This document shows, one piece after another, positions 1 to 9,627 of a DNA stretch of 64,000 bases; position 1 is the stretch's first letter; each line of letters opens with the position of its first letter. Both the position numbers and the translations under genes were made by a program. Under the pieces are notes generated by a model. It did no database searches, was not told the origin of the DNA, and saw nothing but the letters and a program-made list of their open reading frames with translations. This stretch comes from an uncultured Collinsella sp. Its GTDB lineage: Bacteria; Actinomycetota; Coriobacteriia; Coriobacteriales; Coriobacteriaceae. The stretch covers positions 58,534 through 122,533 of the forward strand of contig CAUGTZ010000004.1 of assembly GCA_959602645.1 (NCBI GenBank), read 5' to 3'.

Positions 1-1
1 G

Positions 2-430
2 AGCGTTATTGTCTTCTCCGCCGTCATGGCATGTGCAGCCACGCTTTTGAGTATCGTCGCCATCCCGCTCTTCAGCAGCGCGGGCATTCCTTCGACGGGA
101 CAGACGGTCTTTGAAATCGCAATCGCCTCGGCAGCATCGATGCTCATCTCCCTCATGATGGTGTTCCTGGCACAGCCGCTGTTCTTTCGATTTGGACACA
201 TGGAGGCGCTACGCCTATCCGTTGGCCTGTTTGCCCTGCTTGGTTGCGGCACCATGGCCACGCTGAGCTCCTCCAACCCCATCAGCAACTGGCTCATGTC
301 GATTGCCGGAGCGAATCCCGACCCTGCCGTTCTTGGCTGCCTGTGCGCAGGAATTGCCGTACTGGCCCTCGCGCTATGTGCAATCAGCTGCACCGTCAGC
401 ACCAAGGTCTATCGAGTACGCGATTTGTAG
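2..430 (+). CDS. ABC-2 type transporter permease, C-terminal part (partial)
   Basis: The open frame runs in from the left edge, so the N-terminus is missing. About 140 residues are visible. They form at least four hydrophobic segments separated by short polar loops and end in a basic tail (TKVYRVRDL), which resembles the C-termini of small ABC-2 family permeases. No ATPase partner is visible because the gene is cut. Function is inferred only from hydropathy and the tail; another multi-pass membrane protein is possible. About 95 bases separate it from the convergent chloride channel gene. Confidence 0.55.
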   Translation, partial: SVIVFSAVMACAATLLSIVAIPLFSSAGIPSTGQTVFEIAIASAASMLISLMMVFLAQPLFFRFGHMEALRLSVGLFALLGCGTMATLSSSNPISNWLMSIAGANPDPAVLGCLCAGIAVLALALCAISCTVSTKVYRVRDL

Positions 431-525
431 CCACACGAAACTTGACCCACGTAGGCCACAATCGGTCGCAATCGCCCATCCGCAAATCCATGGCAAACGG
501 CATGTCCCCGGCGTGCGCCACCGTA

Positions 526-1830
526 CTACTTGCGCAGCGGCTTGGGCAGCGGAATGCCGGCGGCGATAACGGCGGCGATGATCATGCAGACGATACCCTT
601 GAGCGGGAAGCACATGAGCAGCAGGCCCACGACCATGACGGGCTGACGCATAACGGCGACCATCGTCGAGGCGGTGCAGACGGCGACGCAAAAGACCGGA
701 TCTGCGCCGGTGAGGATGGCAAGGCCATAGCCCAGGCTCACACCCGAGAAGATAACCGGGAAGAAGTGGCCGCCGCGCCAACCAAGGTTGATGAGGGCGG
801 GCGTCAGCATGGCCTTAACAAGACCGGTCGCGATAAGCACGCCGGCGGGAATGGTCAGATAGGTTTCCATGAGCACGTCGGCCTGCGTCTCGCCGGCAAA
901 CATAGTGTAGGGCAGGACCGTGCCGCAGATGGCGAGCGCCAGACCAGCCAGCATTGCCTTGACGACAGGGCGCTCCCCTATGGCGTGGGCCAATGCCTCG
1001 CTCGCGTGCTCCGAGACAAAGTACAGCCAGCCGCAGACCGTACCGACGAGCGACAGAGGAATAAGCCAGGCAAGCTCAAGATTGCCCACCTGGGCAGCCT
1101 CGAACCTGGGCATGCCCATGCCGCCACCCATAAGCTGTCCGAGCAGCAGATAGGCGCCCAGACCGCCGGCAATCGCGATGCCGTAGACCACGGTCTTTTG
1201 TGCCTTGGGCAGCTTGATGGTGATCTCGTCGGACGCGGAATCCCCATCGTCGTCGGCGCCCTGGCCGTCAGCGCTACCGGCGAGCGGCGCCACAAAGCCA
1301 AAGACGGGTGCGGTGAAGAGCGCCGTCAACGCGGCCTGGGTACCCAGCAGCGTAAGCTCCCTAAACTCGGCGCCGAAGCGACGCATGCGGTCGCCAACCC
1401 AGCTGCACAGACCCGCGATAACACCGGTCAGGCCGGCCTCCGGTCCAATACTTCCGCCAAACAGCAGCGGCAGCAACGCCGCGAGCGAAAGCTTGCCCAG
1501 GTTGTCATACGGGTAGTGCCCGTCTTGCTTAACCTTAGCCATCACCTGGTTGAGGTCATCGGTCTTGGTGCCCGTAAGCTTTTCGTACAGACCGATCAGC
1601 AGGCCGCCCAGCAGGCAGACAAAAAACGGGTACGGCAAAAAGCCAAACGGGCCACTGGCAAGCTCGGGCGAAGCGACGCCCAGCGTGTGCGGAATCTCGG
1701 TCCATAGATAGTCGATGCCGTGCTCCATCGCGAAAAAGAACAGCCAGACCGCGGCACCTGCGAACGCACCGGTCACGGCAACGCTCACTAAAAACAGCGC
1801 GCGGTTTGTGGGTTTGGCAAGGTTATCCAT
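526..1830 (-). CDS. ClC family chloride channel / transporter
   Basis: A 434-residue, largely hydrophobic protein with about ten membrane segments. It carries the ClC pore motif GSIGPEAGL near residue 125, corresponding to the G(K/R)EGP selectivity-filter motif, and further ClC-like glycine-rich helix starts (GWRGGHFFP). In the pore motif the residue before GPE is Ile rather than Arg or Lys, as in prokaryotic voltage-gated-channel-like branches. The start at 1830 is supported by GGGAGGA a few bases upstream. Likely role is Cl- or F-/H+ movement across the inner membrane. An acidic loop rich in D and S near residue 190 is unusual but lies between helices. Confidence 0.88.
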   Translation of the reverse strand: MDNLAKPTNRALFLVSVAVTGAFAGAAVWLFFFAMEHGIDYLWTEIPHTLGVASPELASGPFGFLPYPFFVCLLGGLLIGLYEKLTGTKTDDLNQVMAKVKQDGHYPYDNLGKLSLAALLPLLFGGSIGPEAGLTGVIAGLCSWVGDRMRRFGAEFRELTLLGTQAALTALFTAPVFGFVAPLAGSADGQGADDDGDSASDEITIKLPKAQKTVVYGIAIAGGLGAYLLLGQLMGGGMGMPRFEAAQVGNLELAWLIPLSLVGTVCGWLYFVSEHASEALAHAIGERPVVKAMLAGLALAICGTVLPYTMFAGETQADVLMETYLTIPAGVLIATGLVKAMLTPALINLGWRGGHFFPVIFSGVSLGYGLAILTGADPVFCVAVCTASTMVAVMRQPVMVVGLLLMCFPLKGIVCMIIAAVIAAGIPLPKPLRK

Positions 1831-1956
1831 CGGGTCCTCCCGCGGTCAAAGTCGACATAGTTACGTTTTATTGTAGGGCGGGCACGGCGCGGGCGGGCTA
1901 ACCATCTGCGCCGCGAACGACACCGTTGGGCGCCGCACGCGCGGCAGGCCCGAGGC

Positions 1957-2490
1957 CTAGTTGTCGATAATCGATGCGATTTGGTGCAGGTTATCGGCAA
2001 AGTAAATCCCCTGCTGGCGCTGCGGGCTCGATAGGCCCTTATCGATCATATGCTCGAGCAACGCCTTGAGGTCGTTGTAGTAGCCCCCGAGGTTGTACAG
2101 GATGCACGGCGCATCGAGATGCCCCAACGACACAGCGGACATGACCTCGGCAATCTCCTCGAGCGTGCCCGTACCGCCCGGGAAGGCGATGAACGCGTCG
2201 CCGAGCTCGATCATCTTGGCCTTACGCTCGGTCATGCCGCTCGTCACGATAAGGTCGTCGATGCCATCGTGCTGAAACTCGGCCTCGATAAAAAAGCTCG
2301 GCTCCACGCCCGTCACATAGCCGCCGGCATCGAGCACGCTATCGGCGAGCGCACCCATCAGACCCGACTTGGACCCGCCGTATACCAGCGCGTGTCCGTT
2401 GGCGCCAATCCAGTCGCCCAGCTTCTGCACCGCGGGCAGAAACGCCGGGTCATTGCCGACGCTGGCACCCAGGTATACCGTGATATTCAT
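1957..2490 (-). CDS. LOG family / TIGR00730 Rossmann-fold protein
   Basis: A 177-residue protein with both LOG-family signatures: GGSKSGLMG near residue 40 and the nucleotide-binding motif PGGTGTLEE near residue 105. Members hydrolyse nucleoside 5'-monophosphates to free base and ribose 5-phosphate (cytokinin-activating phosphoribohydrolase activity), although the bacterial physiological role is often unknown. Length is typical. An AGGGGG ribosome-binding site precedes the ATG at 2490. It lies head to tail with the potassium channel gene upstream (gap 36 bases), so they may be cotranscribed, with no obvious functional link. Confidence 0.9.
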   Translation of the reverse strand: MNITVYLGASVGNDPAFLPAVQKLGDWIGANGHALVYGGSKSGLMGALADSVLDAGGYVTGVEPSFFIEAEFQHDGIDDLIVTSGMTERKAKMIELGDAFIAFPGGTGTLEEIAEVMSAVSLGHLDAPCILYNLGGYYNDLKALLEHMIDKGLSSPQRQQGIYFADNLHQIASIIDN

Positions 2491-2526
2491 ATTCAGTCCC
2501 CCTCGTCGTGACGCGCGTCGCCCGTT

Positions 2527-2952
2527 CTAGCGTTGGCGTCGGCGATATTCGCGCACACGGCGCGATAGGTCGGCAAGCTCGTCACGATCGAGCTCTTCCA
2601 AATGCTCAAGATCGTCCATAAAGCGCGCCATGGTGTCCTTTTGGCGCATCTTGATGAGCGTATTGCAGTAGTTCACCGCCACGCCCGTGAGCATGGCGAT
2701 GTAGAAGATGCTGATGACGCTCAAAACGACAGTGATAGCGCGGGCAACCGGCGTTTCGGCCGGGATATCGCCAAAGCCGATGGTCGATACGGTCTCAAAG
2801 CTAAACCAGAGGCCGTCGCCAAACGTAAGGGTCGTGGGCTCGGACAGCCAGACGGCCGTCGAGCACAGCAGATAGAAGACGAGAAACAGGCCCGTGATGC
2901 GTGCAAAGCCAGCCTGGCGCAACACGTCGGCAAGCGTCCTCAACTTGTTCAT
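2527..2952 (-). CDS. Two-TM potassium channel family protein
   Basis: A 141-residue protein with an N-terminal membrane helix, a pore loop containing the K+ selectivity filter TIGFGD (in TVSTIGFGDIP, about residue 58), a second membrane helix and a short charged C-terminal coiled segment. This is the minimal KcsA/Kch-like 2TM/P layout of a tetrameric K+ channel. No RCK/TrkA_N regulatory domain follows, so gating cannot be predicted. The ATG at 2952 has AAGGGG upstream. Confidence 0.88.
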   Translation of the reverse strand: MNKLRTLADVLRQAGFARITGLFLVFYLLCSTAVWLSEPTTLTFGDGLWFSFETVSTIGFGDIPAETPVARAITVVLSVISIFYIAMLTGVAVNYCNTLIKMRQKDTMARFMDDLEHLEELDRDELADLSRRVREYRRRQR

Positions 2953-3003
2953 CGCGACCCCTTTTCCAGACGCCCAATCACATTCGCTCGTTATTGTCCC
3001 ACA

Positions 3004-3036
3004 CCCGGCAGAAAGGGACTGTCCCCAACTGCCGGG
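3004..3036. repeat. Intergenic palindrome with GGGACTGTCCC core
   Basis: Arms CCCGGCAG and CTGCCGGG (8 bp, perfect) enclose an inner AAAGGGACTGTCCCC. It lies between divergent genes (channel start at 2952, kinase start at 3123). The same GGGAC/GTCCC core recurs in other intergenic palindromes of this window. Confidence 0.7.
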
Positions 3037-3122
3037 AGTGACCGTTTAGCGGTGCGGCGGCTGAATGGGCAGGCTGAGCTGGTATCCTTATGCGAAACTG
3101 TCTCAACTCGATAGGATTTCAT

Positions 3123-5927
3123 GTGAAACCTTCCGCCGTCCTTCGCTTGGCTCTATATCGCACCCTGGCCGTCGCGCTTGCCGCGCTCGCCATACTGAGC
3201 GCCGTCATGCCCGCCCCCGCCTTTGCCGCCGACTCCGACCAGCAGGTCAAGACGGTCCGCGTTGGCTGGCTCGTCAACAACAAAGGCTTCCAGGAAGGCA
3301 TGCCGGGCGAGCGACTCTCGGGGTGGGGCTACGAGTACCTCCAGACCCTCTCGTATTACACAAAGGGCTGGCAATACGAATACGTTAGCGGCACCTTCTC
3401 CGAGCTTATGGACATGCTCGAAGCAGGCGAAATCGACCTCATGCCCAACATCTCGTATTCGGCAGAACGCGAGCAGAAGCTGCTCTTTTCCTCGAACCCC
3501 GAGGGCACCGAGCGCTACTACATCTACGCCAGGCCCGACCGCGACGATCTGGCCAAGGGTGACCCCCAGGCGCTCCAAGGCCTCACCATCGGCTGCAACT
3601 CTGGCGTTATGCAAACTATCGTCGGCCAGCAGTGGCTCGCCGACGAAGGCGTCACCTGCACCTATAAAGAAATCGACACCGGCAGCGTCCTCTTTGAGGC
3701 GCTTGCAGACGGCGAGGTCGACGCCGTCATCATGAACGATACCATTTCGTCGCCCGATGCGTCACCCATGTTCTACGTAGGCTCGAGCGACTACTATTTT
3801 GCCGTTCCCAAAAGCCGCCCCGATCTGATGAACGACATCAACGCCGCCATGACGACCATCGCCCGCGATAACCCGCGCTATAACGAGGAAGTCAAATCGA
3901 GTTACCCGACCCAAAACAGTGGCTCGTCATCGCTCACCGGCCCCGAGACCACCTGGCTCAAAGCAAACGGCAATACCATCACGCTCGGCTATCTTAAAAA
4001 CCAACTTCCCTACTGCACGCAAAATGACGACGGCGAGATGGAAGGATCGCTCGCCTCGCTTGCAACGACGTTGCACGACAAGTTTGGTATTACGGTCAAA
4101 ACAATCGCACTCTCGAACAACAGGCAAATGATCAAAGCCCTTTCCAACGGAACCATCGATGTCGCCCTGCCATTGTTTCGCGACTACTGGCTCGCCGAGC
4201 AGACAGGAGTCATCCAGTCAAACTCGATGGGAACGGTTTCGCTGACCGCCATTCACAGTGGCAAAAACCTGAACAGCGACCTTAAGAACATCGCTTGTAC
4301 AAAGAGCACAATCGTTAACCGTTTTGAGCTCGAAAGTCTCTTCCCGAACGCAACAGTAACCGAGTACTCGAATGACGGCGAGGTGCTCAAAGCCCTCAAT
4401 GAGGGGAAGGCACGTTGCATCATTGTCCCCAGCACGCGCCTGGAAACTCTCCGCGACACCTACGACATCGAGGATTTCGAAACACAGGAACTCACCAACA
4501 CGGCGCAGCTATCGTGTTTAATTTCGCGAGGCAAGCCCGAGCTGCTGGGAATCATCAATAAGGGCATCGTCAATGCAGGTGAATCGCTCTCTGCAAACAG
4601 CTATTTCCCCACATCGTACTCGGCGCAAGAATCGGACACGTTCCAGTTTTTCTATCGTAACCGCACCGCCATTGCGACTGTTATCATCTGCATCTTGCTC
4701 ACCAGCATCGCCATCCTTGTCTGGTCGCTTTACCGCGCACAGGAGGAACGGCAGAAAGCTGATGCCGCCAACGCCGCCAAAACCGCTTTCCTCACGCGCA
4801 TGAGCCACGACATCCGCACGCCGCTCAACGGCATCCTAGGCCTTATCGAAATTGAGGAATTGAGAGAAGGCGACATGCAGGTCGCCCGCGAAAGCCGCGC
4901 CAAGGCGCGCGTTGCCGCCAATCACCTGCTGTCACTGATTAACGACATCCTCGAGATGGGCAGGATCGAGGAGTGCAAAGTGACGCTCGAGCACGAATCA
5001 TTCAACCTTAAAGAGCTGTGCGACAATGCGCTCGTACTGTGCAAGCTCCGCGCATCGGACCGCGGCATAACCATGCTCGACACCAGCGAGCCCTACGCTG
5101 TCGACCAATATATGATCGGCAGCCCCACCCATATTCGGCAGATCCTTGTCAACCTGCTCGACAACAGCATCAAGTACAACAAGCACGGAGGCACCGTCAC
5201 GTTCTCATCGACCATCAAACCGGTCGACGACGAGCACGCCGTGTTTTGCTTTAGCGTCTCGGATACCGGCATTGGTATGACGCCCGAGTTTTTGACGCAC
5301 ATTTACGAGCCGTTTGCCCAGGAAGGCGACGATGCGCGCAGCAAGTTCCAAGGAACCGGCATTGGCATGTCTATCGTCAAATCGCTCATCGATATGATGG
5401 GCGGCACGATTGAGATTTCGAGTGAGGTTGGCGCGGGAAGCACGTTCAACGTCCAGATACCGCTCGATATCGACAAGAACCCTCAGGCAAGAGAAGGTGC
5501 GGACGAGCAGGCGATCAGCTGCTCGCTTGCCGGCATGAACGTTCTTTTGGCAGAAGATAACGAACTCAATGCCGAGATTGCCCAAGCTCTGCTCGAAAGC
5601 GAAGGCATCGTCGTGACTCGCGCCGCCGACGGCAACGAGACAGTCGACCTATACGTTAGCCGTCCCGCCGGCAGCTTCGATGCAATCCTGATGGACATCA
5701 TGATGCCGGGCATGGACGGCTACGAGGCAACCCGGGCGATCCGCCTGAGCGAAAAGGCCGATGCGGCCGACATCCCCATCATCGCGCTCACCGCCAACGC
5801 CTTTGCCGAAGACGCCAAGGCGGCACACGACGCCGGCATGAACGCCCATCTGCCCAAACCGCTCGACTTTAGCAAGCTCAAAAACATACTCGCCTGTATC
5901 AAGAAAAACGGGGCTGTTTCGCTATAG
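3123..5927 (+). CDS. Hybrid sensor histidine kinase with two periplasmic solute-binding domains and a receiver
   Basis: A 934-residue inner-membrane sensor. Order: signal peptide ending PAPAFA (about 1-35); two successive SBP_bac_3-like domains (about 40-260 and 270-500) that should bind a small solute such as an amino acid; one membrane helix (about 515-538); HisKA with phosphoacceptor His in MSHDIRTPLNG; HATPase_c with G boxes (DTGIGM, GTGIGMSIV); and a receiver with phospho-Asp in LMDIMMPGMDGYEA. I chose GTG 3123 over the upstream ATG 3090 because AGGA sits 6 bases before it and the signal peptide then begins at its basic N-region. This is the BvgS/EvgS-like layout. No separate output regulator is adjacent, so phosphotransfer must go elsewhere. 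Confidence 0.92.
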   Translation: MKPSAVLRLALYRTLAVALAALAILSAVMPAPAFAADSDQQVKTVRVGWLVNNKGFQEGMPGERLSGWGYEYLQTLSYYTKGWQYEYVSGTFSELMDMLEAGEIDLMPNISYSAEREQKLLFSSNPEGTERYYIYARPDRDDLAKGDPQALQGLTIGCNSGVMQTIVGQQWLADEGVTCTYKEIDTGSVLFEALADGEVDAVIMNDTISSPDASPMFYVGSSDYYFAVPKSRPDLMNDINAAMTTIARDNPRYNEEVKSSYPTQNSGSSSLTGPETTWLKANGNTITLGYLKNQLPYCTQNDDGEMEGSLASLATTLHDKFGITVKTIALSNNRQMIKALSNGTIDVALPLFRDYWLAEQTGVIQSNSMGTVSLTAIHSGKNLNSDLKNIACTKSTIVNRFELESLFPNATVTEYSNDGEVLKALNEGKARCIIVPSTRLETLRDTYDIEDFETQELTNTAQLSCLISRGKPELLGIINKGIVNAGESLSANSYFPTSYSAQESDTFQFFYRNRTAIATVIICILLTSIAILVWSLYRAQEERQKADAANAAKTAFLTRMSHDIRTPLNGILGLIEIEELREGDMQVARESRAKARVAANHLLSLINDILEMGRIEECKVTLEHESFNLKELCDNALVLCKLRASDRGITMLDTSEPYAVDQYMIGSPTHIRQILVNLLDNSIKYNKHGGTVTFSSTIKPVDDEHAVFCFSVSDTGIGMTPEFLTHIYEPFAQEGDDARSKFQGTGIGMSIVKSLIDMMGGTIEISSEVGAGSTFNVQIPLDIDKNPQAREGADEQAISCSLAGMNVLLAEDNELNAEIAQALLESEGIVVTRAADGNETVDLYVSRPAGSFDAILMDIMMPGMDGYEATRAIRLSEKADAADIPIIALTANAFAEDAKAAHDAGMNAHLPKPLDFSKLKNILACIKKNGAVSL

Positions 5928-5968
5928 TTTGTGCTCAACCACTATGCGCAGTAGAAAGGAAGCCAACG

Positions 5969-6448
5969 ATGTTTAGGCCCTTACGTCGAAAGAAACGCGC
6001 CATCACCGACGAGAAAGCGCGCGAACTGCTCGCTGCCTGCAAGCGCGGCGTCTTTGCCGTCAACGGCGATGATGGCTACCCCTATGCCATTCCCGTCAAC
6101 TACTTCTTTGACGCCGAGCACGACAAGATTTATTTCCATGGCGCCAAGGCTGGCCACAAGGTCGATTCACTCAAGCATGATGATAAAGTCTGCTTTACCG
6201 TTTACGGCAACGAGTGGTACAAGGACGGCGACTGGGCTCCCTACGTTATGAGTACCGTTGTCTTTGGTCGTTGTCGCCTGGTAGATGAAGCGCCCGCGTT
6301 TATCGAGGACAAAGTCCGTCAGCTCGCGCTTAAGTACTACCCTTCTGCCGAAGAAGTCGAGGAGGAGATCGCCAAAGACATAAAGGGCGTCCAACTCTAC
6401 GAGATTTCGATTGAGTATCTTTGCGGCAAGCAGATTCAGGAAAAGTAG
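5969..6448 (+). CDS. Pyridoxamine 5'-phosphate oxidase family (PPOX/NimA-like) protein
   Basis: A 159-residue protein with the split-barrel flavin-binding fold: YPYAIPVNYFFD, IYFHGAKAGHKVD and CFTVYGNEW follow the NimA/PPOX-like pattern, with the His of FHGAKAGHK typical of the NimA-like subgroup. These bind FMN, F420 or haem, and some reduce nitroimidazoles. A ribosome-binding site (AAAGGAAG) precedes the ATG. It begins 41 bases after the hybrid kinase gene and could be cotranscribed with it. Confidence 0.85.
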   Translation: MFRPLRRKKRAITDEKARELLAACKRGVFAVNGDDGYPYAIPVNYFFDAEHDKIYFHGAKAGHKVDSLKHDDKVCFTVYGNEWYKDGDWAPYVMSTVVFGRCRLVDEAPAFIEDKVRQLALKYYPSAEEVEEEIAKDIKGVQLYEISIEYLCGKQIQEK

Positions 6449-6480
6449 CGAATGCGGAAAACGCGCTCGCTACCCTCTGC

Positions 6481-6523
6481 GCCCCATGCGCCCACGCATT
6501 TTGACGGCGTGGGCGCATGGGGC
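6481..6523. terminator. 17-bp perfect hairpin between convergent genes
   Basis: Arms GCCCCATGCGCCCACGC (6481-6497) and its exact complement (6507-6523) with a 9-base loop. It lies between the stops of the PPOX gene and the convergent aminotransferase gene. No T-run follows on either side, so it may be a bidirectional mRNA end stabiliser rather than a classical intrinsic terminator. Confidence 0.65.
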
Positions 6524-6544
6524 AGCACTCGAATCGAGCGCCCC

Positions 6545-7756
6545 CTATACCCCAAAAACGTAGCGGTCCAGGCGGTCGCACGCCTCCCTTACGCGCGAAA
6601 GCGGCAGCGCCAGATTCACGCGAATGTGGCAGGGCCCGTGGAACGGGCGGCCGTCCTGATACCCCACGCCCACGCGCGCCCCCTCGTCGAGCAGCCACTG
6701 AATATCGCGGCCATGCTCGCGGCACCATTCGGTGCAGTCCAGAAACACCATGTACGTGCCTTGCGGACGCGAATAGGACACGCCCGCAAAATGCTCGTCA
6801 ACGTAATCGCAGAAGCACTCGATATTACCGGCAAGCACCTGGTTGAGCTCGTCCACCCACTCATAGCCCTGAGGCTGATAGGCACCGATAAGCGCATGCA
6901 TGGAGAGGACGTTCATCTCGTTGTAGTGAGTCTTGTCGGACACGGCGCACACGCGGTCGCGCAGCGTCTCGTTATAGACGATGTGGTAGCTGCCGACCAG
7001 GCCCGCCAGGTTAAACGTCTTGCTGGGCGCATAAAGGGCAACCGTGCGCATGCGGGCATCCTCGCTCACCGACTGCGTCGGGATATGCTTGTGACCCGGC
7101 AGGATGATATCGGACCAAATCTCATCCGAGATCACCACGCAATCATGCTGGCGATAGATGTCCATGGCGCGCTCGATCTCGTCGCGCTCCCATACGCGCC
7201 CGCAGGGATTGTGCGGCGAGCAGAACACCGCGGCATGGATGTGGTTTTGGGCGAGCTTGCGCTCCATGTCCTCAAAGTCCATACGCCACACGCCTTGGTC
7301 GTCGAGCTTAAGCGGGCTGTGGACAATGCGATAGCCCGCGGCTTCGATAGACTTGGTAAAGCCGATGTAGGTGGGGCTGTGGACCAGCACCGCATCGCCC
7401 GACTGGACATACGCGCGCAGCGTCGACACAACACCGCCCAGCACGCCGTTTTCGTAACCGATATGTTCAGGGCGCAGACCCTCGACGCCATTGCGGCGGC
7501 TCTGCCATTCGATGATGCGGTCAGAGTACTCGGCACGCGGATCAAAGTAGCCAAACATGGGGTGCTGGGCACGCTGAATGATGTGTTCCTGGACCGTGGG
7601 CACCGTGGCGAAGTTCATGTCCGCCACCCACATGGGAATGCGATCGAAGCCCTCGTCGGGTGCGTTTGGAGCCATGCCGGGGATCTCACCCCAAGAATCA
7701 ACGGCGATGGAGTCCATGCCGTGGCGGTCGATAAGCGAAGTAAAGTCGTATTTCAT
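6545..7756 (-). CDS. MalY/PatB family PLP-dependent C-S lyase / aminotransferase
   Basis: A 403-residue fold-type I PLP enzyme. The N-terminus (RIPMWVADMNF) is the MalY/PatB hallmark. The PLP Lys lies in APSKTFNLAGL near residue 235, the SDEIWSDI motif supplies the Asp contacting pyridine N, and RVNLALP supplies the C-terminal carboxylate-binding Arg. MalY-type enzymes cleave cystathionine or cysteine S-conjugates to a thiol, pyruvate and ammonia; some act as aminotransferases. The length is standard and the ATG at 7756 opens the conserved N-terminus. It is monocistronic in appearance. Confidence 0.92.
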   Translation of the reverse strand: MKYDFTSLIDRHGMDSIAVDSWGEIPGMAPNAPDEGFDRIPMWVADMNFATVPTVQEHIIQRAQHPMFGYFDPRAEYSDRIIEWQSRRNGVEGLRPEHIGYENGVLGGVVSTLRAYVQSGDAVLVHSPTYIGFTKSIEAAGYRIVHSPLKLDDQGVWRMDFEDMERKLAQNHIHAAVFCSPHNPCGRVWERDEIERAMDIYRQHDCVVISDEIWSDIILPGHKHIPTQSVSEDARMRTVALYAPSKTFNLAGLVGSYHIVYNETLRDRVCAVSDKTHYNEMNVLSMHALIGAYQPQGYEWVDELNQVLAGNIECFCDYVDEHFAGVSYSRPQGTYMVFLDCTEWCREHGRDIQWLLDEGARVGVGYQDGRPFHGPCHIRVNLALPLSRVREACDRLDRYVFGV

Positions 7757-7868
7757 CCTGGGCTCCCATGCAAAGCGGATTGTTTTGGTAGGCGTTATTG
7801 TCCACCAGCATGGGCGGTTTTGGCATGGGGTTTGGCTCTTAATTTGACGGGTGCGGACGAATGGCTGA

Positions 7869-8606
7869 TTAGTCTTGCGCGTCGTTGACGGCGACTACGG
7901 TTAGCCGGGTTTCATCGACCGTAAAAGATATGTCGAGCCCGGCGAAGGCCAAGTGATAAACACGGTTTGGCTCGTGCTTGCTGCCCGCGCGGCGCGGATC
8001 CTGGCGAAGAACCTCAACCAAGCCAGGAAGCTTTGTAGGCGGGACCATATCCTGCAGCGCTTGCGGAAACTCGACGTCGAGCTCTTGCCACGGCGCATCC
8101 TCAATCCAGCCGCCGGTCGCATCCGGGTGGCAATCCGCAAACGGAATGTAGGGCTTAATGTCGTAGATGGGCGTGCCGTCGCGCAGGTCGGCCCCCAACA
8201 CATGGATGATGGGACCATCGTCGGTGAGCTCGACACGATCAAGCTTGACGCAGGTGAGACCGATGGGATTAGGGCGAAACGGACTGCGCGTGGCAAAGAC
8301 GCCCACACGCTCGGCTCCGCCCAGACGCGGCGGACGCACGGTTTTCGACCACTTGGCATTAGTTCCGGACCTGTCCTGCTTTTTGGCATCGGCGGCTATG
8401 TCCTTAGCCGTGCCGCCGGGCGTGCCGTTTTCGAAGCGCCAGAGCAACCATAGGTGAGAGAAGGAATCCAGACCCTCAACTGCTGCGTTGGAGGCAAATT
8501 CCGGTTCAAAGACGATGCGTCCCTGCAAATGGGGCGCCAAAAAGCTGTTGCGCGGAATGCCGAACTTCTGCGGCAGATCGGTATGTATGTGTGCAATAGG
8601 TTCCAT
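7869..8606 (-). CDS. trmO: tRNA (N6-threonylcarbamoyladenosine37-N6)-methyltransferase TrmO
   Basis: A 245-residue protein with the YaeB/TrmO beta-barrel motifs: N-terminal IAHIHTDLPQKFGIPRN, FSHLWLLWRFE, RPPRLGG, FATRSPFRPNPIGLTCVKL and a C-terminal substrate-binding region. TrmO methylates t6A37 of tRNA-Thr using SAM. The frame stays open far upstream, but the family N-terminus begins at MEPIAH, so the start is ATG 8606 (ATG 8615 adds three residues). It is divergent from the XRE regulator, with about 140 bases between them. Confidence 0.93.
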   Translation of the reverse strand: MEPIAHIHTDLPQKFGIPRNSFLAPHLQGRIVFEPEFASNAAVEGLDSFSHLWLLWRFENGTPGGTAKDIAADAKKQDRSGTNAKWSKTVRPPRLGGAERVGVFATRSPFRPNPIGLTCVKLDRVELTDDGPIIHVLGADLRDGTPIYDIKPYIPFADCHPDATGGWIEDAPWQELDVEFPQALQDMVPPTKLPGLVEVLRQDPRRAGSKHEPNRVYHLAFAGLDISFTVDETRLTVVAVNDAQD

Positions 8607-8747
8607 GCCGGTCATTGTACGGCATGGAGGCGTGGGACGTTGTACGCAATTCTTCGCCGCAGCCCCCGTCGCGCAACCAACGGTTGCTTGGAAGGGCACC
8701 TGCCGCCGCGTATGCTTAAAGCCAACAACCAGCAGAAAGGAGCCGTT

Positions 8748-9575
8748 ATGGCCTTCGCAGAAAAGCTCATTGCTGTCCGTCGCGCCCATCATCTTACCCA
8801 AGAGCAACTCGCCGCCAAGCTCTTCGTCACACGCCAAGCCGTCAGCCGTTGGGAACGCGGCGAAGTCACACCGGGCATCGACATGATGAAGCTCATTGCC
8901 GCCATAACCGGAGAACCGCTGTCCCACCTGCTCGAAATGCCCGAGCACTATTGTCAGAGCTGCGGCATGATACTCACGCCCAACGACTGCGGCACCGACG
9001 CCACGGGCGCCACGACCGACCATTACTGCAAGTGGTGCTACGAGCACGGCAAGTACACCTACGGCACCACGATGGAGGCAATGATCGAGGATTGTGCCCC
9101 GCGCCTGGCACAAAACACCGGCATGTCGCTCGACGAGGCCGTCTCACTCATGGGTGCCGTCTTGCCGCAGCTGGAGCGCTGGCGCGCCGTGCAGGAAAAC
9201 GAGGAGCGCTTCGGCGCCGAGGCGCGGGCGCGCTATGGCGACGAGGCTATCGATGCAGCAAACGAGGCACTGCTGGGCATGGACCCCGAGACATGGAACG
9301 ACATGAAGGAACTTGAACGCGCTGTTCTGGGCCAGCTCTCGATTGCCATGGGCGATGGCGAACCGGAAGGCAGCGAGGCCCGCAAGCTTGTAGCAATGCA
9401 CCGTCGATGGATTGGCCTTAACTGGGGACACGAGCCCCAAGACGAAGCATACCTGGGCCTCGCCCACGGCTATCTTGCCGATCAGCGCTTTATCGACTAC
9501 TACGACAAGCCCTGCGGCACCGGAGCCACGGCGTTTCTGGTCCATGCCATCGAGTCATCAATGGATCGCGCATAG
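8748..9575 (+). CDS. XRE HTH - zinc ribbon - TipAS regulator
   Basis: A 275-residue three-part protein. Residues 1-65 form a Cro/CI-type HTH (LTQEQLAAKLFVTRQAVSRW). Residues 67-105 form a putative zinc ribbon with CxxC pairs (CQSCG and CKWC). Residues about 120-275 resemble the TipAS ligand-binding domain of MerR-type TipA regulators (RYGDEAIDAA, HRRWI, YLGLAHGYLADQRFIDYYD). In TipA the ligand is a thiopeptide antibiotic; here the DNA-binding part is XRE rather than MerR. The start at 8748 is fixed by AAAGGAG 5 bases upstream. The ligand is unknown. Confidence 0.88.
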   Translation: MAFAEKLIAVRRAHHLTQEQLAAKLFVTRQAVSRWERGEVTPGIDMMKLIAAITGEPLSHLLEMPEHYCQSCGMILTPNDCGTDATGATTDHYCKWCYEHGKYTYGTTMEAMIEDCAPRLAQNTGMSLDEAVSLMGAVLPQLERWRAVQENEERFGAEARARYGDEAIDAANEALLGMDPETWNDMKELERAVLGQLSIAMGDGEPEGSEARKLVAMHRRWIGLNWGHEPQDEAYLGLAHGYLADQRFIDYYDKPCGTGATAFLVHAIESSMDRA

Positions 9576-9627
9576 ACTGCGGCGGCTTTGGGTATCTCAA
9601 CCGAAACCTCAACCGATTGGAGACACC

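Noticed and set aside
244..1707. A 487-codon plus-strand frame opposite the chloride channel
   Set aside because: Shadow of the ClC gene; composition (H, R, G, D) is typical of antisense reading and it has no motifs.
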